From Serratia symbiotica (GTDB lineage: Bacteria; Pseudomonadota; Gammaproteobacteria; Enterobacterales; Enterobacteriaceae): a stretch of 64,000 nucleotides of DNA. This document shows positions 56,472 to 64,000 of this stretch, piece by piece. The DNA lies in assembly GCA_900016775.1 (NCBI GenBank), contig LN890288.1:62001-126000 (forward strand), in the 5' to 3' direction. A program made the translations under genes and the position numbers. Below the pieces are notes generated by a model. That model saw nothing but the letters and a program-made list of their open reading frames with translations, had not been told where the DNA came from and searched no databases. The first letter of the stretch is position 1. Every line of letters starts with the position of its first letter.

Positions 56472-57329
56472 ATGAATGCTTATTTACAAATTATTAAACC
56501 AGGTATTATTTTTGGTAATTTAATTTCTATTATAGGAGGATTTTTATTTGCTTCTAAGGGTAATATTAATTATTTTTTATTTTTTATAATTTCATTATCT
56601 ATTTCATTAATTATCGCTTCCGGTTGCGTATTTAATAATTATATTGATTGTGATATTGATAAAAAAATGGAAAGAACAAAAAATAGAGTATTAGTAAAAG
56701 GATTGATTAAATCTTATATAAGTATTTTTTATGCAATATTTTTAGGTTTTTTAGGATTTACATTATTATATTTTAATATAAATTTATTATCTATGTTATT
56801 AGCAATAATAGGTTTTATAATTTATGTTGGTGTATATAGTATTTATATGAAGCGTTATTCAATATATAGTACTATTATTGGTAGTTTTTCAGGTGCTATG
56901 CCTCCGATTATTAGTTATTGTTCAGTAACAAATAAATTTGATATTGGTGCATGTATTTTATTTTGTATTTTTAGTTTATGGCAAATTCCACATGCTTATT
57001 CAATTTTTATTTTTAGATTAAGTGATTATAAATCTATTAATATTCCTATATTACCTATAGTTAAAGGTATTTTGATTACTAAACATTATATAATATTTTA
57101 TATTATTTTATTTACAATTTTTTCTTTACTATTAAAATTAAGCGGTTATGTTGGTTATCAATATTTATTAATTATTATGATATTATGTTTTTTTTGGTTA
57201 AGTATAGCATGTTACGGTTATAAAACTAAAGATGATATAGTTTGGGCTCGTAAATTATTTATTTTTTCTATTATTATTATTTTTATTTTTAATATAATGA
57301 TATCTATTGATTATTATCATATACCTTAA
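56472..57329 (+). CDS. cyoE: Protoheme IX farnesyltransferase (heme O synthase)
   Basis: Adds a farnesyl group to heme b to make heme o for CyoB. 285 residues (E. coli 296), UbiA superfamily. The prenyl-diphosphate-binding motif [18 protein letters not shown] is near residues 57-74, and the second conserved loop [24 protein letters not shown] follows. About nine membrane helices. It needs farnesyl diphosphate, so a short isoprenoid route must exist elsewhere. Last gene of the operon, 20 bases after cyoD. Confidence 0.96.
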   Translation: MNAYLQIIKPGIIFGNLISIIGGFLFASKGNINYFLFFIISLSISLIIASGCVFNNYIDCDIDKKMERTKNRVLVKGLIKSYISIFYAIFLGFLGFTLLYFNINLLSMLLAIIGFIIYVGVYSIYMKRYSIYSTIIGSFSGAMPPIISYCSVTNKFDIGACILFCIFSLWQIPHAYSIFIFRLSDYKSINIPILPIVKGILITKHYIIFYIILFTIFSLLLKLSGYVGYQYLLIIMILCFFWLSIACYGYKTKDDIVWARKLFIFSIIIIFIFNIMISIDYYHIP

Positions 57330-57683
57330 TTTATTAAAATTAATATTTTTTATTATAAAATTTTATTTTTATAAGAATGAATTTATAAATTAAAATTGTT
57401 TTTTTTATTTGATGCAATTTAAATAAAAATTTTATTATATTGTTTTATAATTAAATATTTTTATTTAAAAAAGAAAAAATTATATTATTTCATAATATTA
57501 TATTGTTTTTTTTAAAAAAATTATAAATATAATTTTATCATAAAAATAATATTTATAATTTTTAATATATTTTATTTATTTTATTTTAATGTTTTTTTAT
57601 AAATATAAATAAAATTATTTTAAATATTAATAAATATTTGTTTTATTAAAAATAATATTATTAGAGGTTATAAATATAATTAT
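57330..57683. other. AT-rich spacer, cyoE to yigL
   Basis: 354 bases of A/T-rich DNA between two plus-strand genes. TTAGAGG before yigL is its likely Shine-Dalgarno. No terminator with G/C pairs and no other feature recognised. Confidence 0.55.
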
Positions 57684-58484
57684 ATGTATCATATCGTTGC
57701 TTCTGATTTAGACGGAACATTATTATTACCTAATCATACTTTTTCATTATATACAAAAGAAACATTACAACTTCTTACAAAACGGAATATACATTTTATT
57801 TTTGCTACAGGTCGTCATCATATTGATGTTTTACAAATTCGTGAGAATTTAGATATTAATGCATTTATGATAACTTCTAATGGTACACGTATACATAATA
57901 CTTTTGGTGAATTAATTTCTAGTTATAATTTAGATAAAGATATTGCTTATAGTTTATGTAGTATTATGCATCATGATATGGATATTGTTACTAATGTTTA
58001 TCGTGATCATGACTGGCTTATTAATCGAGAAAGTCCGGAACAGCAAGATTTTTTTAAAGAATCTACGTTTAAATATCAAATATTTAATCCAAAATTATTA
58101 GAAACTTCAGGTATTTGTAAAATATATTTTATTTGCAATAAACATGAAAAACTTTTATCTTTAGAACATATTATTAATGTACGGTGGGGGGATAAAGTTA
58201 ATGTAAGTTTTTCACTTCCAACTTGTTTAGAAGTTATGTCTGGTAATATTTCTAAAGGACATGCTTTAGATGAAGTTACTAAGATTATAGGTTATTCTTT
58301 AAAAGATTGTATAGCTTTTGGTGATGGTATGAATGATTTAGAAATGTTATCTATGGTTGGTAAAGGTTGTATTATGGAAAATGCTCATCAAAGATTAAAA
58401 GATAAATTACCAAATATAGAAGTAATAGGTTCTAATATAAATGATTCAGTATCACATTATTTACGTAAAATATTTTTAATATAA
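57684..58484 (+). CDS. yigL: HAD-family sugar-phosphate phosphatase YigL
   Basis: Cof-type haloacid-dehalogenase phosphatase; the E. coli protein dephosphorylates sugar phosphates and pyridoxal phosphate and relieves phosphosugar stress. 266 residues as in E. coli. HAD motif I ASDLDGTLL near residues 7-15, FATGRHHIDV, TSNGTRIH, cap-domain segment TNVYRDHDW, and motif IV FGDGMNDLEMLSM near residue 213. The cap and C-terminus (SHYLRKIFL) match YigL; E. coli Cof differs there. A functional partner of the PTS genes in this window. It is not next to its E. coli neighbours. Confidence 0.94.
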   Translation: MYHIVASDLDGTLLLPNHTFSLYTKETLQLLTKRNIHFIFATGRHHIDVLQIRENLDINAFMITSNGTRIHNTFGELISSYNLDKDIAYSLCSIMHHDMDIVTNVYRDHDWLINRESPEQQDFFKESTFKYQIFNPKLLETSGICKIYFICNKHEKLLSLEHIINVRWGDKVNVSFSLPTCLEVMSGNISKGHALDEVTKIIGYSLKDCIAFGDGMNDLEMLSMVGKGCIMENAHQRLKDKLPNIEVIGSNINDSVSHYLRKIFLI

Positions 58485-58785
58485 TTTAAATATTTTATTA
58501 TATATAAAATAATTATATTATATTTAATAATTTTAATTTTATTAAAATTGAAATAAAATTAAAAATAAAAAAAAACAAAAGATATTTAATTTATTTTTAT
58601 TTTTTTTATTTTATTAAATTAATTTTAATATATTAATAAATATAAATATTTTAAATAATTTATCATAATTTATTTTTAAAAAATTTATGATTAAACATTT
58701 ATATAATTGATGTTAATATTTTTTTATAAATTATATTAATTTATGATAATATATATTTTTAATATTTTTAAGTTGTTAAATATTA
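58485..58785. other. AT-rich spacer, yigL to dnaX
   Basis: 301 bases, A/T-only apart from a mixed patch at 58690-58720. No 4.5S RNA or other RNA is seen, although ffs lies in this general region in E. coli. Confidence 0.55.
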
Positions 58786-59874
58786 ATGTATTATCAAGTT
58801 CTCGCTCGTAAATGGCGTCCTAAAATTTTTACTGATGTTGTTGGACAAGAGCATATTATTACTGCACTATCTAATAGTCTTTTACTTGGTCGAATTCATC
58901 ATGCTTATTTATTTTCAGGTACACGTGGTGTAGGTAAAACTACTATTGCTAGACTTTTAGCAAAAGGATTAAATTGTATTAAAGGAATTACTGATAAACC
59001 ATGTATTAAATGTAATAATTGTTGTGAAATTGAAAAAGGATGTTTTATTGATTTAATTGAAATTGATGCTGCTTCAAGAACTAAAGTTGAGGATACTCGT
59101 GATTTATTAGATAATATTCCATATGCTCCAGTTAATGGACGTTTTAAGGTTTATTTAATTGATGAAGTACATATGCTTTCACGTTATAGTTTTAATGCTT
59201 TATTGAAAACTTTAGAAGAACCTCCTTCTCATGTAAAATTTATTTTAGCTACTACTGATCCACAAAAAATACCTATTACTGTGCTTTCTCGTTGTTTACA
59301 ATTTCATCTTAAAGTATTAGATGTTAAACAAATTTTTAATCATTTGAAAACAGTATTAAAATTTGAAAAAATTATTTATGATAATAGTGCTTTAAAATTA
59401 TTATCACAATCTGCTAATGGTAGTATGCGTGATGCATTAAGTTTAACAGATCAAGCAATTGTTATAGGATATGGAAATATTACTACTAACATTGTTAAAA
59501 AAATGCTTAGTATAATTGATGATGAATATCCATTATTAATTATTGAAGAATTAATTACTTTTAATGGTGAAAAAGTAATGCAATACATTGAAGAATGTTC
59601 TTCATATGGTATTGATTGGGATAATTTATTAATAGAATTATTAACAATATTACATTATATTTCAATGATTCAATTATTATCTATTAACATAGATAATAAA
59701 TATCTAAAATTTAAAGAACGTTTGAATAAAATATCACATATATTATTACCTGAAGATATACAATTATATTATCAAATATTATTAATAGGAAGAAAAGAAT
59801 TAATTTATGCACCAAATTTTCGTATGGGAGTAGAAATGACTCTTTTACGTATATTAGCTTTTTATCCTAAATAA
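58786..59874 (+). CDS. dnaX: DNA polymerase III clamp-loader subunit, gamma-length only
   Basis: AAA+ subunit of the clamp loader. 362 residues; E. coli tau is 643 and gamma 431. Walker A FSGTRGVGKTTIARLLAKGLNC near residues 43-64, four zinc cysteines C-X8-C-X2-C-X2-C around residues 64-79, DEXX-type LIDEVHMLS, and sensor segment SANGSMRDALSLTDQA. It ends right after the domain III collar (RMGVEMTLLRILAFYPK). The frameshift site and the tau domains that bind the helicase and polymerase are gone, so only a gamma-like product can be made. Confidence 0.96.
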   Translation: MYYQVLARKWRPKIFTDVVGQEHIITALSNSLLLGRIHHAYLFSGTRGVGKTTIARLLAKGLNCIKGITDKPCIKCNNCCEIEKGCFIDLIEIDAASRTKVEDTRDLLDNIPYAPVNGRFKVYLIDEVHMLSRYSFNALLKTLEEPPSHVKFILATTDPQKIPITVLSRCLQFHLKVLDVKQIFNHLKTVLKFEKIIYDNSALKLLSQSANGSMRDALSLTDQAIVIGYGNITTNIVKKMLSIIDDEYPLLIIEELITFNGEKVMQYIEECSSYGIDWDNLLIELLTILHYISMIQLLSINIDNKYLKFKERLNKISHILLPEDIQLYYQILLIGRKELIYAPNFRMGVEMTLLRILAFYPK

Positions 59875-59877
59875 ATT

Positions 59878-60433
59878 ATTTTATCAGTATTTATTTAAAT
59901 TATAATAGCAATAAAATATTATTATTTTAAAAATATTTTAATTATTATTAAATTATTTTTTATTTATATAACAAAATTAATATAAAAAATTAAGTATTAA
60001 TATTAAAATATATAATAAAAATATTTTATATTTTATAAATAATAAATATAATGAAATTTTATTTTAAATATTTTAAAAAATATTTAATTAGAATTATTAA
60101 ATAATATATATTATTTATTTAAATTTATAGTATATAAATTAATTTTTAAATATTTTTATAAAATATTTAAAAATTAATTTATATTTATTATTAATATAAT
60201 TATAAAGTTTATTATTTTATTTTTAATAAATTATTATTTTGTTTTAATAATTTTAAATATTAGTAATTAATTTTTTTTAGAATTAATAAAAAATATATAA
60301 ATTAATTATTTTATATTAATGTTAATATATTTATATTACTTTTTATATAAAATTATTTATATAAATATAATATTTATTTCATTTAAATATAATATTAATA
60401 TATTATGTATAATTTTAGTAATGAGAGATAATT
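59878..60433. other. Spacer, dnaX to ybaB
   Basis: About 560 bases, A/T-only, carrying the long inverted repeat at 60132-60184. GAGAGATAAT precedes ybaB. No gene seen. Confidence 0.55.
60132..60184. repeat. Perfect AT-only inverted repeat, 25-bp arms, 3-nt loop
   Basis: Arms 60132-60156 and 60160-60184 are exact reverse complements around TAT, the same loop as in the 34983-35051 repeat. Between co-oriented dnaX and ybaB; it could terminate dnaX but has no G or C at all. Confidence 0.9.
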
Positions 60434-60754
60434 ATGTTTAGTACAGGTAATTTTGGTAATTTAATGAAACAAGCTCAACAAATGCAAGAAAAAATACAAG
60501 CAGAAGTTGCTCAATTAGAAATAATTGGTGAATCTGGTGCAGGTTTAGTAAAAATCGCTATAAATGGCGCACATAATTGTCGTCGTGTAGAAATAGAACA
60601 AAGTTTAATAGAAGATGACAAAGAAATATTAGAAGATTTAATTGCAGCTGCTTTTAATGATGCTGTACGTCGTATTGAAGATATTCAAAAAGAAAAAATG
60701 GCATCTATATTTAATGGTATACAATTACCTTCTGGTTTTAAAATGCCATTTTGA
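60434..60754 (+). CDS. ybaB: YbaB/EbfC family nucleoid-associated protein
   Basis: Small dimeric DNA-binding protein. 106 residues (E. coli 109). [14 protein letters not shown] coiled-coil start, [24 protein letters not shown] core and the conserved end LPSGFKMPF. It follows dnaX as in enterics; recR, the next gene in E. coli, is missing and alaS comes instead. With IhfB it is one of two nucleoid proteins visible here. Confidence 0.96.
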   Translation: MFSTGNFGNLMKQAQQMQEKIQAEVAQLEIIGESGAGLVKIAINGAHNCRRVEIEQSLIEDDKEILEDLIAAAFNDAVRRIEDIQKEKMASIFNGIQLPSGFKMPF

Positions 60755-60930
60755 TTATATGATTATTATTAAATATTTATATACTTTTTTATATATTATA
60801 TATTAAATTTTAATATTTATTATATTTATAATGTTAATTATTTTAAATAAAATTTATTCATTTATACTTTATAATATAAATAAATTATTATTTTAATTAT
60901 TATATAATTTTTTAAATTTTTGGATATATC

Positions 60931-63579
60931 ATGCATAATAGTACAGTTGCTATTCGTAAATTATTTCTTGATTTTTTTTGTAATAAAGGACATAAAATTA
61001 TAGAAAGTAGTTCTTTAATACCAAAAAAAGATTCATCATTATTATTCACTAATGCTGGTATGAATCAATTTAAAGATATTTTTTTAGGTTTAAAAAAATC
61101 TATATATTCAAAAGTTGTTACTTCACAGCGTTGTGTACGTGCAGGTGGTAAACATAATGATCTTAAAAATGTTGGTTATACTAAAAGACATCATACATTT
61201 TTTGAAATGTTAGGTAATTTTAGTTTTGGTGATTATTTTAAGTATGAAGCCATTACTTATGCATGGGAATTACTTACTTCTAAAGATTTTTTTAATCTTT
61301 CAAAAGAAAAATTATGGATTACAACTTATGTAACAGATAATGAAACTTTTAATATATGGAAAAATCATATAGGTATTCCAATTGAAAGAATTATTCGTGT
61401 TGGGAATATAAAAGAATCTATTTTTTCTTGTGATAATTTTTGGCAAATGGGAAATACTGGTCCATGTGGTCCGTGTACGGAAATATTTTATGATCTTGGT
61501 GATCATATGAATGGTAATATTCCAGGTAGTACTGGAGAATATGGTGACCGTTATATTGAAATTTGGAATATTGTTTTTATGCAGTTTAAACGTTATTCTG
61601 ATGGTTCTATGAAAAAACTTTTGCAACCTTCAGTAGATACTGGTATGGGTCTTGAACGTATTTCTACTATACTTCAAAATGTTAATAGTAGTTATGAGAT
61701 TGATATATTTCGTAAATTAATTTTTTCTATATCAAAAATAATTTGTATTACTAATTTAAATAGTAGATCTTTATGTGTTATTGCAGATCATATTCGTTCT
61801 TGTGCTTTTTTAATATCAGATGGTATTATTCCTTCAAATGAAGGACGAGGTTATGTATTACGTAGAATTATTCGTCGTGCTATTCGTCATGGTAAGATAT
61901 TAGGAATAAAAGATTTATTTTTTTATAAATTAGTACAACCTTTAATTGAAGTAATGGGTTCAGTTGCTAATTCTTTAAAAAATCAAAAAGTATTAGTAGA
62001 AAAAATTTTAAAATATGAAGAAGAACAATTTATTTCTACATTAGATCGAGGTTTAATATTATTAGAGAGTGAATTAAATAAATTAAAAGATAATATCTTA
62101 AATAAAGATATTGTTTTTCGTTTATATGATACTTATGGTTTTCCAGTTGATTTAACTTTGGATATTTGTCGTGAACGTAATATTAGAATTGATGAAGTGG
62201 GTTTTTATAAGATAATGGAAATACAACGATTAAAAAATCGTATATCTAATAATTTTAATATTAATTACAATAATATTGTTCAAATAAATAATATTAGTCA
62301 ATTTAGTGGTTATATTAATACAAAACAAAAAGCAATAGTTATTGCGATATTATGTTCAGGAAAATTTGTTAAAGAAATTCATTCTGGTGAAGAAGCTATA
62401 GTAATTTTAGATACAACACCATTTTATAGTGAATCTGGTGGTCAAGTAGGTGATAAAGGTTTTATTAAAAATATGAATATAAATTTTTTAGTAAATGATA
62501 CTAAAAAATATAATCAAGCAATTGGTCATAAAGGTAAACTCTTATTTGGTACATTAAAAGTAAAAGATTCTATTGTTGCACAAATTGATATTGAACGACG
62601 TAATCATATTTGTTTAAATCATTCAGCAACTCATTTATTACATTCAGCTTTACGTACAGTACTTGGTACACATGTTGTTCAAAAAGGTTCATTTATTAAT
62701 GAAAAATATTTACGTTTTGATTTTTTACATTTTAAATCTATGAAATTAGATCAAATTCATAAAGTTATAAATTTAGTAAATCAGCAAATTCGTAGAAATT
62801 TATTAATCAAAACTGAAATTATGTCAATACAAAATGCTAAAGATATAGGTGCAATAGCATTGTTTAATAAAAAATATTATAAAAATGTACGTGTATTAAT
62901 TATAGGTGATATATCTATAGAAATTTGTGGAGGGACTCATACTAATCGTACTGGAGATATTGGTTTATTTTATATATTAACTGAAACTGCTATTTCTACA
63001 GGTATTCGTCGTATTGAAGCAGTAACTGGTAATAATGCTATTATAGAATTTCATAAGCAAAATGTTTTATTACAACGTATTACCAATACTATGAAAGCAG
63101 ATAGTAATAATATAATAGATAAACTTAATACAATAATTAATCGTACTAAAATATTAGAAAAAGAATTAAAACAATTACAAAATAAACAAATAATACAAAA
63201 AAGTATTGTATTATCTAAAAAAGTAGAAGTAATTAATGGCATGAAGTTATTAATTAGTGAAATAAATAATACAAATATTAAAATGTTACGTAATATGATT
63301 GATCATTTAAAAAATCAAATAAAATCAGGTATTATTATATTATCCAGTATTAATAATAATAAAATTACTTTAATTGTTGGTGTTACAAAAGATTTAATAG
63401 ATCGAATTTCAGCTCTTGAGTTAATTAATAATTTAGCTTATAAAATTAATGGTAAAGGTGGTGGACGTTCAGATATAGCGCAAGCAGGAGGAATAGATAT
63501 TAATGCTTTGCCTATGGCTTTAAATAGTGTAAAAGATTGGATAATTTCAAAAACTATAAATATTAAAATAAATATATAA
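60931..63579 (+). CDS. alaS: Alanyl-tRNA synthetase
   Basis: Charges tRNA-Ala and edits mischarged Ser and Gly. 882 residues (E. coli 876). Class II catalytic core with [33 protein letters not shown] and GMGLERI; editing-site zinc motifs [12 protein letters not shown] near residue 565 and [13 protein letters not shown] near residue 669; C-terminal C-Ala domain with [11 protein letters not shown]. Full length, unlike metG. Start ATG at 60931 fits the family N-terminus. Confidence 0.97.
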   Translation: MHNSTVAIRKLFLDFFCNKGHKIIESSSLIPKKDSSLLFTNAGMNQFKDIFLGLKKSIYSKVVTSQRCVRAGGKHNDLKNVGYTKRHHTFFEMLGNFSFGDYFKYEAITYAWELLTSKDFFNLSKEKLWITTYVTDNETFNIWKNHIGIPIERIIRVGNIKESIFSCDNFWQMGNTGPCGPCTEIFYDLGDHMNGNIPGSTGEYGDRYIEIWNIVFMQFKRYSDGSMKKLLQPSVDTGMGLERISTILQNVNSSYEIDIFRKLIFSISKIICITNLNSRSLCVIADHIRSCAFLISDGIIPSNEGRGYVLRRIIRRAIRHGKILGIKDLFFYKLVQPLIEVMGSVANSLKNQKVLVEKILKYEEEQFISTLDRGLILLESELNKLKDNILNKDIVFRLYDTYGFPVDLTLDICRERNIRIDEVGFYKIMEIQRLKNRISNNFNINYNNIVQINNISQFSGYINTKQKAIVIAILCSGKFVKEIHSGEEAIVILDTTPFYSESGGQVGDKGFIKNMNINFLVNDTKKYNQAIGHKGKLLFGTLKVKDSIVAQIDIERRNHICLNHSATHLLHSALRTVLGTHVVQKGSFINEKYLRFDFLHFKSMKLDQIHKVINLVNQQIRRNLLIKTEIMSIQNAKDIGAIALFNKKYYKNVRVLIIGDISIEICGGTHTNRTGDIGLFYILTETAISTGIRRIEAVTGNNAIIEFHKQNVLLQRITNTMKADSNNIIDKLNTIINRTKILEKELKQLQNKQIIQKSIVLSKKVEVINGMKLLISEINNTNIKMLRNMIDHLKNQIKSGIIILSSINNNKITLIVGVTKDLIDRISALELINNLAYKINGKGGGRSDIAQAGGIDINALPMALNSVKDWIISKTINIKINI

Positions 63580-63781
63580 TATAATGTACAATATTATATA
63601 TATTTTTAATATTATATGTTATTTATAATTAAAATTTTATAAAAATATTTTTTAGAATTTATTATAATTTAAATTTAAATTAAATTATAATATATTTAAA
63701 AAAATATATTTTTATTATATGTCATAAATAATAATGGAAAATTAAAAGATTAAATTTTTTTAATTATTCAAGGAGTAAAGA

Positions 63782-63967
63782 ATGTTGATTTTAACTCGTC
63801 GAATTGGTGAGACTCTTATGATTGGTGATAAGGTTACTGTAACAGTATTAGGAATAAAAGGTAATCAAGTACGTATTGGAGTAAATGCTCCTAAAGAAAT
63901 ATCAGTACATCGTGAAGAAATATATCAACGTATTCAAACAGAAAAAACTCAACAGACTATTTATTAA
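63782..63967 (+). CDS. csrA: Carbon storage regulator CsrA
   Basis: Dimeric RNA-binding protein that represses translation at GGA-containing leaders. 61 residues, the E. coli length, differing by only a few conservative changes ([21 protein letters not shown]44 region [10 protein letters not shown] intact). AAGGAG Shine-Dalgarno, one of the strongest in the window. It follows alaS by 202 bases of A/T, as in enterics. Its retention implies a post-transcriptional network has survived genome reduction. Confidence 0.97.
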   Translation: MLILTRRIGETLMIGDKVTVTVLGIKGNQVRIGVNAPKEISVHREEIYQRIQTEKTQQTIY

Positions 63968-64000
63968 GTATAAAATAATATTTTTTAATATAAATATTAA

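Noticed and set aside
57684-58484. Cof as the identity of the HAD phosphatase, suggested by its place near dnaX
   Set aside because: The cap-domain TNVYRDHDW and the C-terminus match YigL, not Cof.

Overview
The window is a stretch of a highly reduced, extremely AT-rich bacterial chromosome. Genes are rich in A/T at every silent site, and the spacers are almost pure A/T. About a quarter of the window is non-coding. Nearly every protein aligns by eye end to end with an Escherichia coli protein (RpsA, FabB, Lon, ClpX, CyoB, Dcd, CsrA, YegH and YigL are close to full length). No transposons, phage genes, plasmid genes, CRISPR arrays or restriction systems are visible. This is the profile of an obligate, vertically inherited insect endosymbiont of the Enterobacterales. 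The genus cannot be fixed from the window alone. I recognise 45 protein genes (ileS is cut by the left edge), two tRNA genes and two gene relics.

Layout. 1-2.0 kb: ileS(partial)-ribF and tRNA-Phe, all minus strand. 2.4-3.8: pcnB with a decayed former N-terminus in front. 4.3-7.0: lpxK-msbA (lipid A). 7.5-10.9: yggT, folD, thyA. 11.2-15.4: ihfB-rpsA-cmk-serC, the enterobacterial cluster with aroA deleted. 15.6-21.2: cycA, cspE, fabB, cspC, with large empty spacers and a yobF relic in the cspC leader. 21.6-27.0: pssA, aroK, zwf, kdsA. 27.6-34.8: metG, udk, dcd, yegH, manB. 35.4-38.0: the PTS operon ptsH-ptsI-crr. 39.1-44.6: ligA, tRNA-Val, gltX, nupC. 44.8-52.0: ppiD, lon, clpX, clpP, with hupB missing between lon and ppiD. 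52.6-57.3: cyoABCDE, an intact cytochrome bo oxidase operon. 57.7-64 kb: yigL, dnaX (gamma-length only), ybaB, alaS, csrA.

How it fits together. The cell keeps translation (four aminoacyl-tRNA synthetases, S1), replication and repair (LigA, DnaX, thymidylate and dUTP supply by ThyA, Dcd and Udk), a Gram-negative envelope (MsbA, LpxK, KdsA, PssA, FabB, PpiD), ATP-dependent proteolysis (Lon, ClpXP), aerobic respiration with a single bo-type oxidase, PTS sugar uptake with sugar-phosphate clean-up (YigL) and the oxidative pentose-phosphate entry (Zwf). It also keeps cofactor genes (RibF, FolD; SerC serves both serine and pyridoxal phosphate) and imports nucleosides and small amino acids (NupC, CycA).

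I do not see a novel multi-gene system. The unusual material is in the spacers: relics of yobF and of the ancestral pcnB start, a preserved heat-shock-type promoter at lon, terminators with no adjacent gene that probably outlived deleted neighbours, tRNA genes whose 3' tail reads TCA instead of CCA, and a set of long perfect AT-only inverted repeats (up to 33-bp arms with a 3-nt loop).
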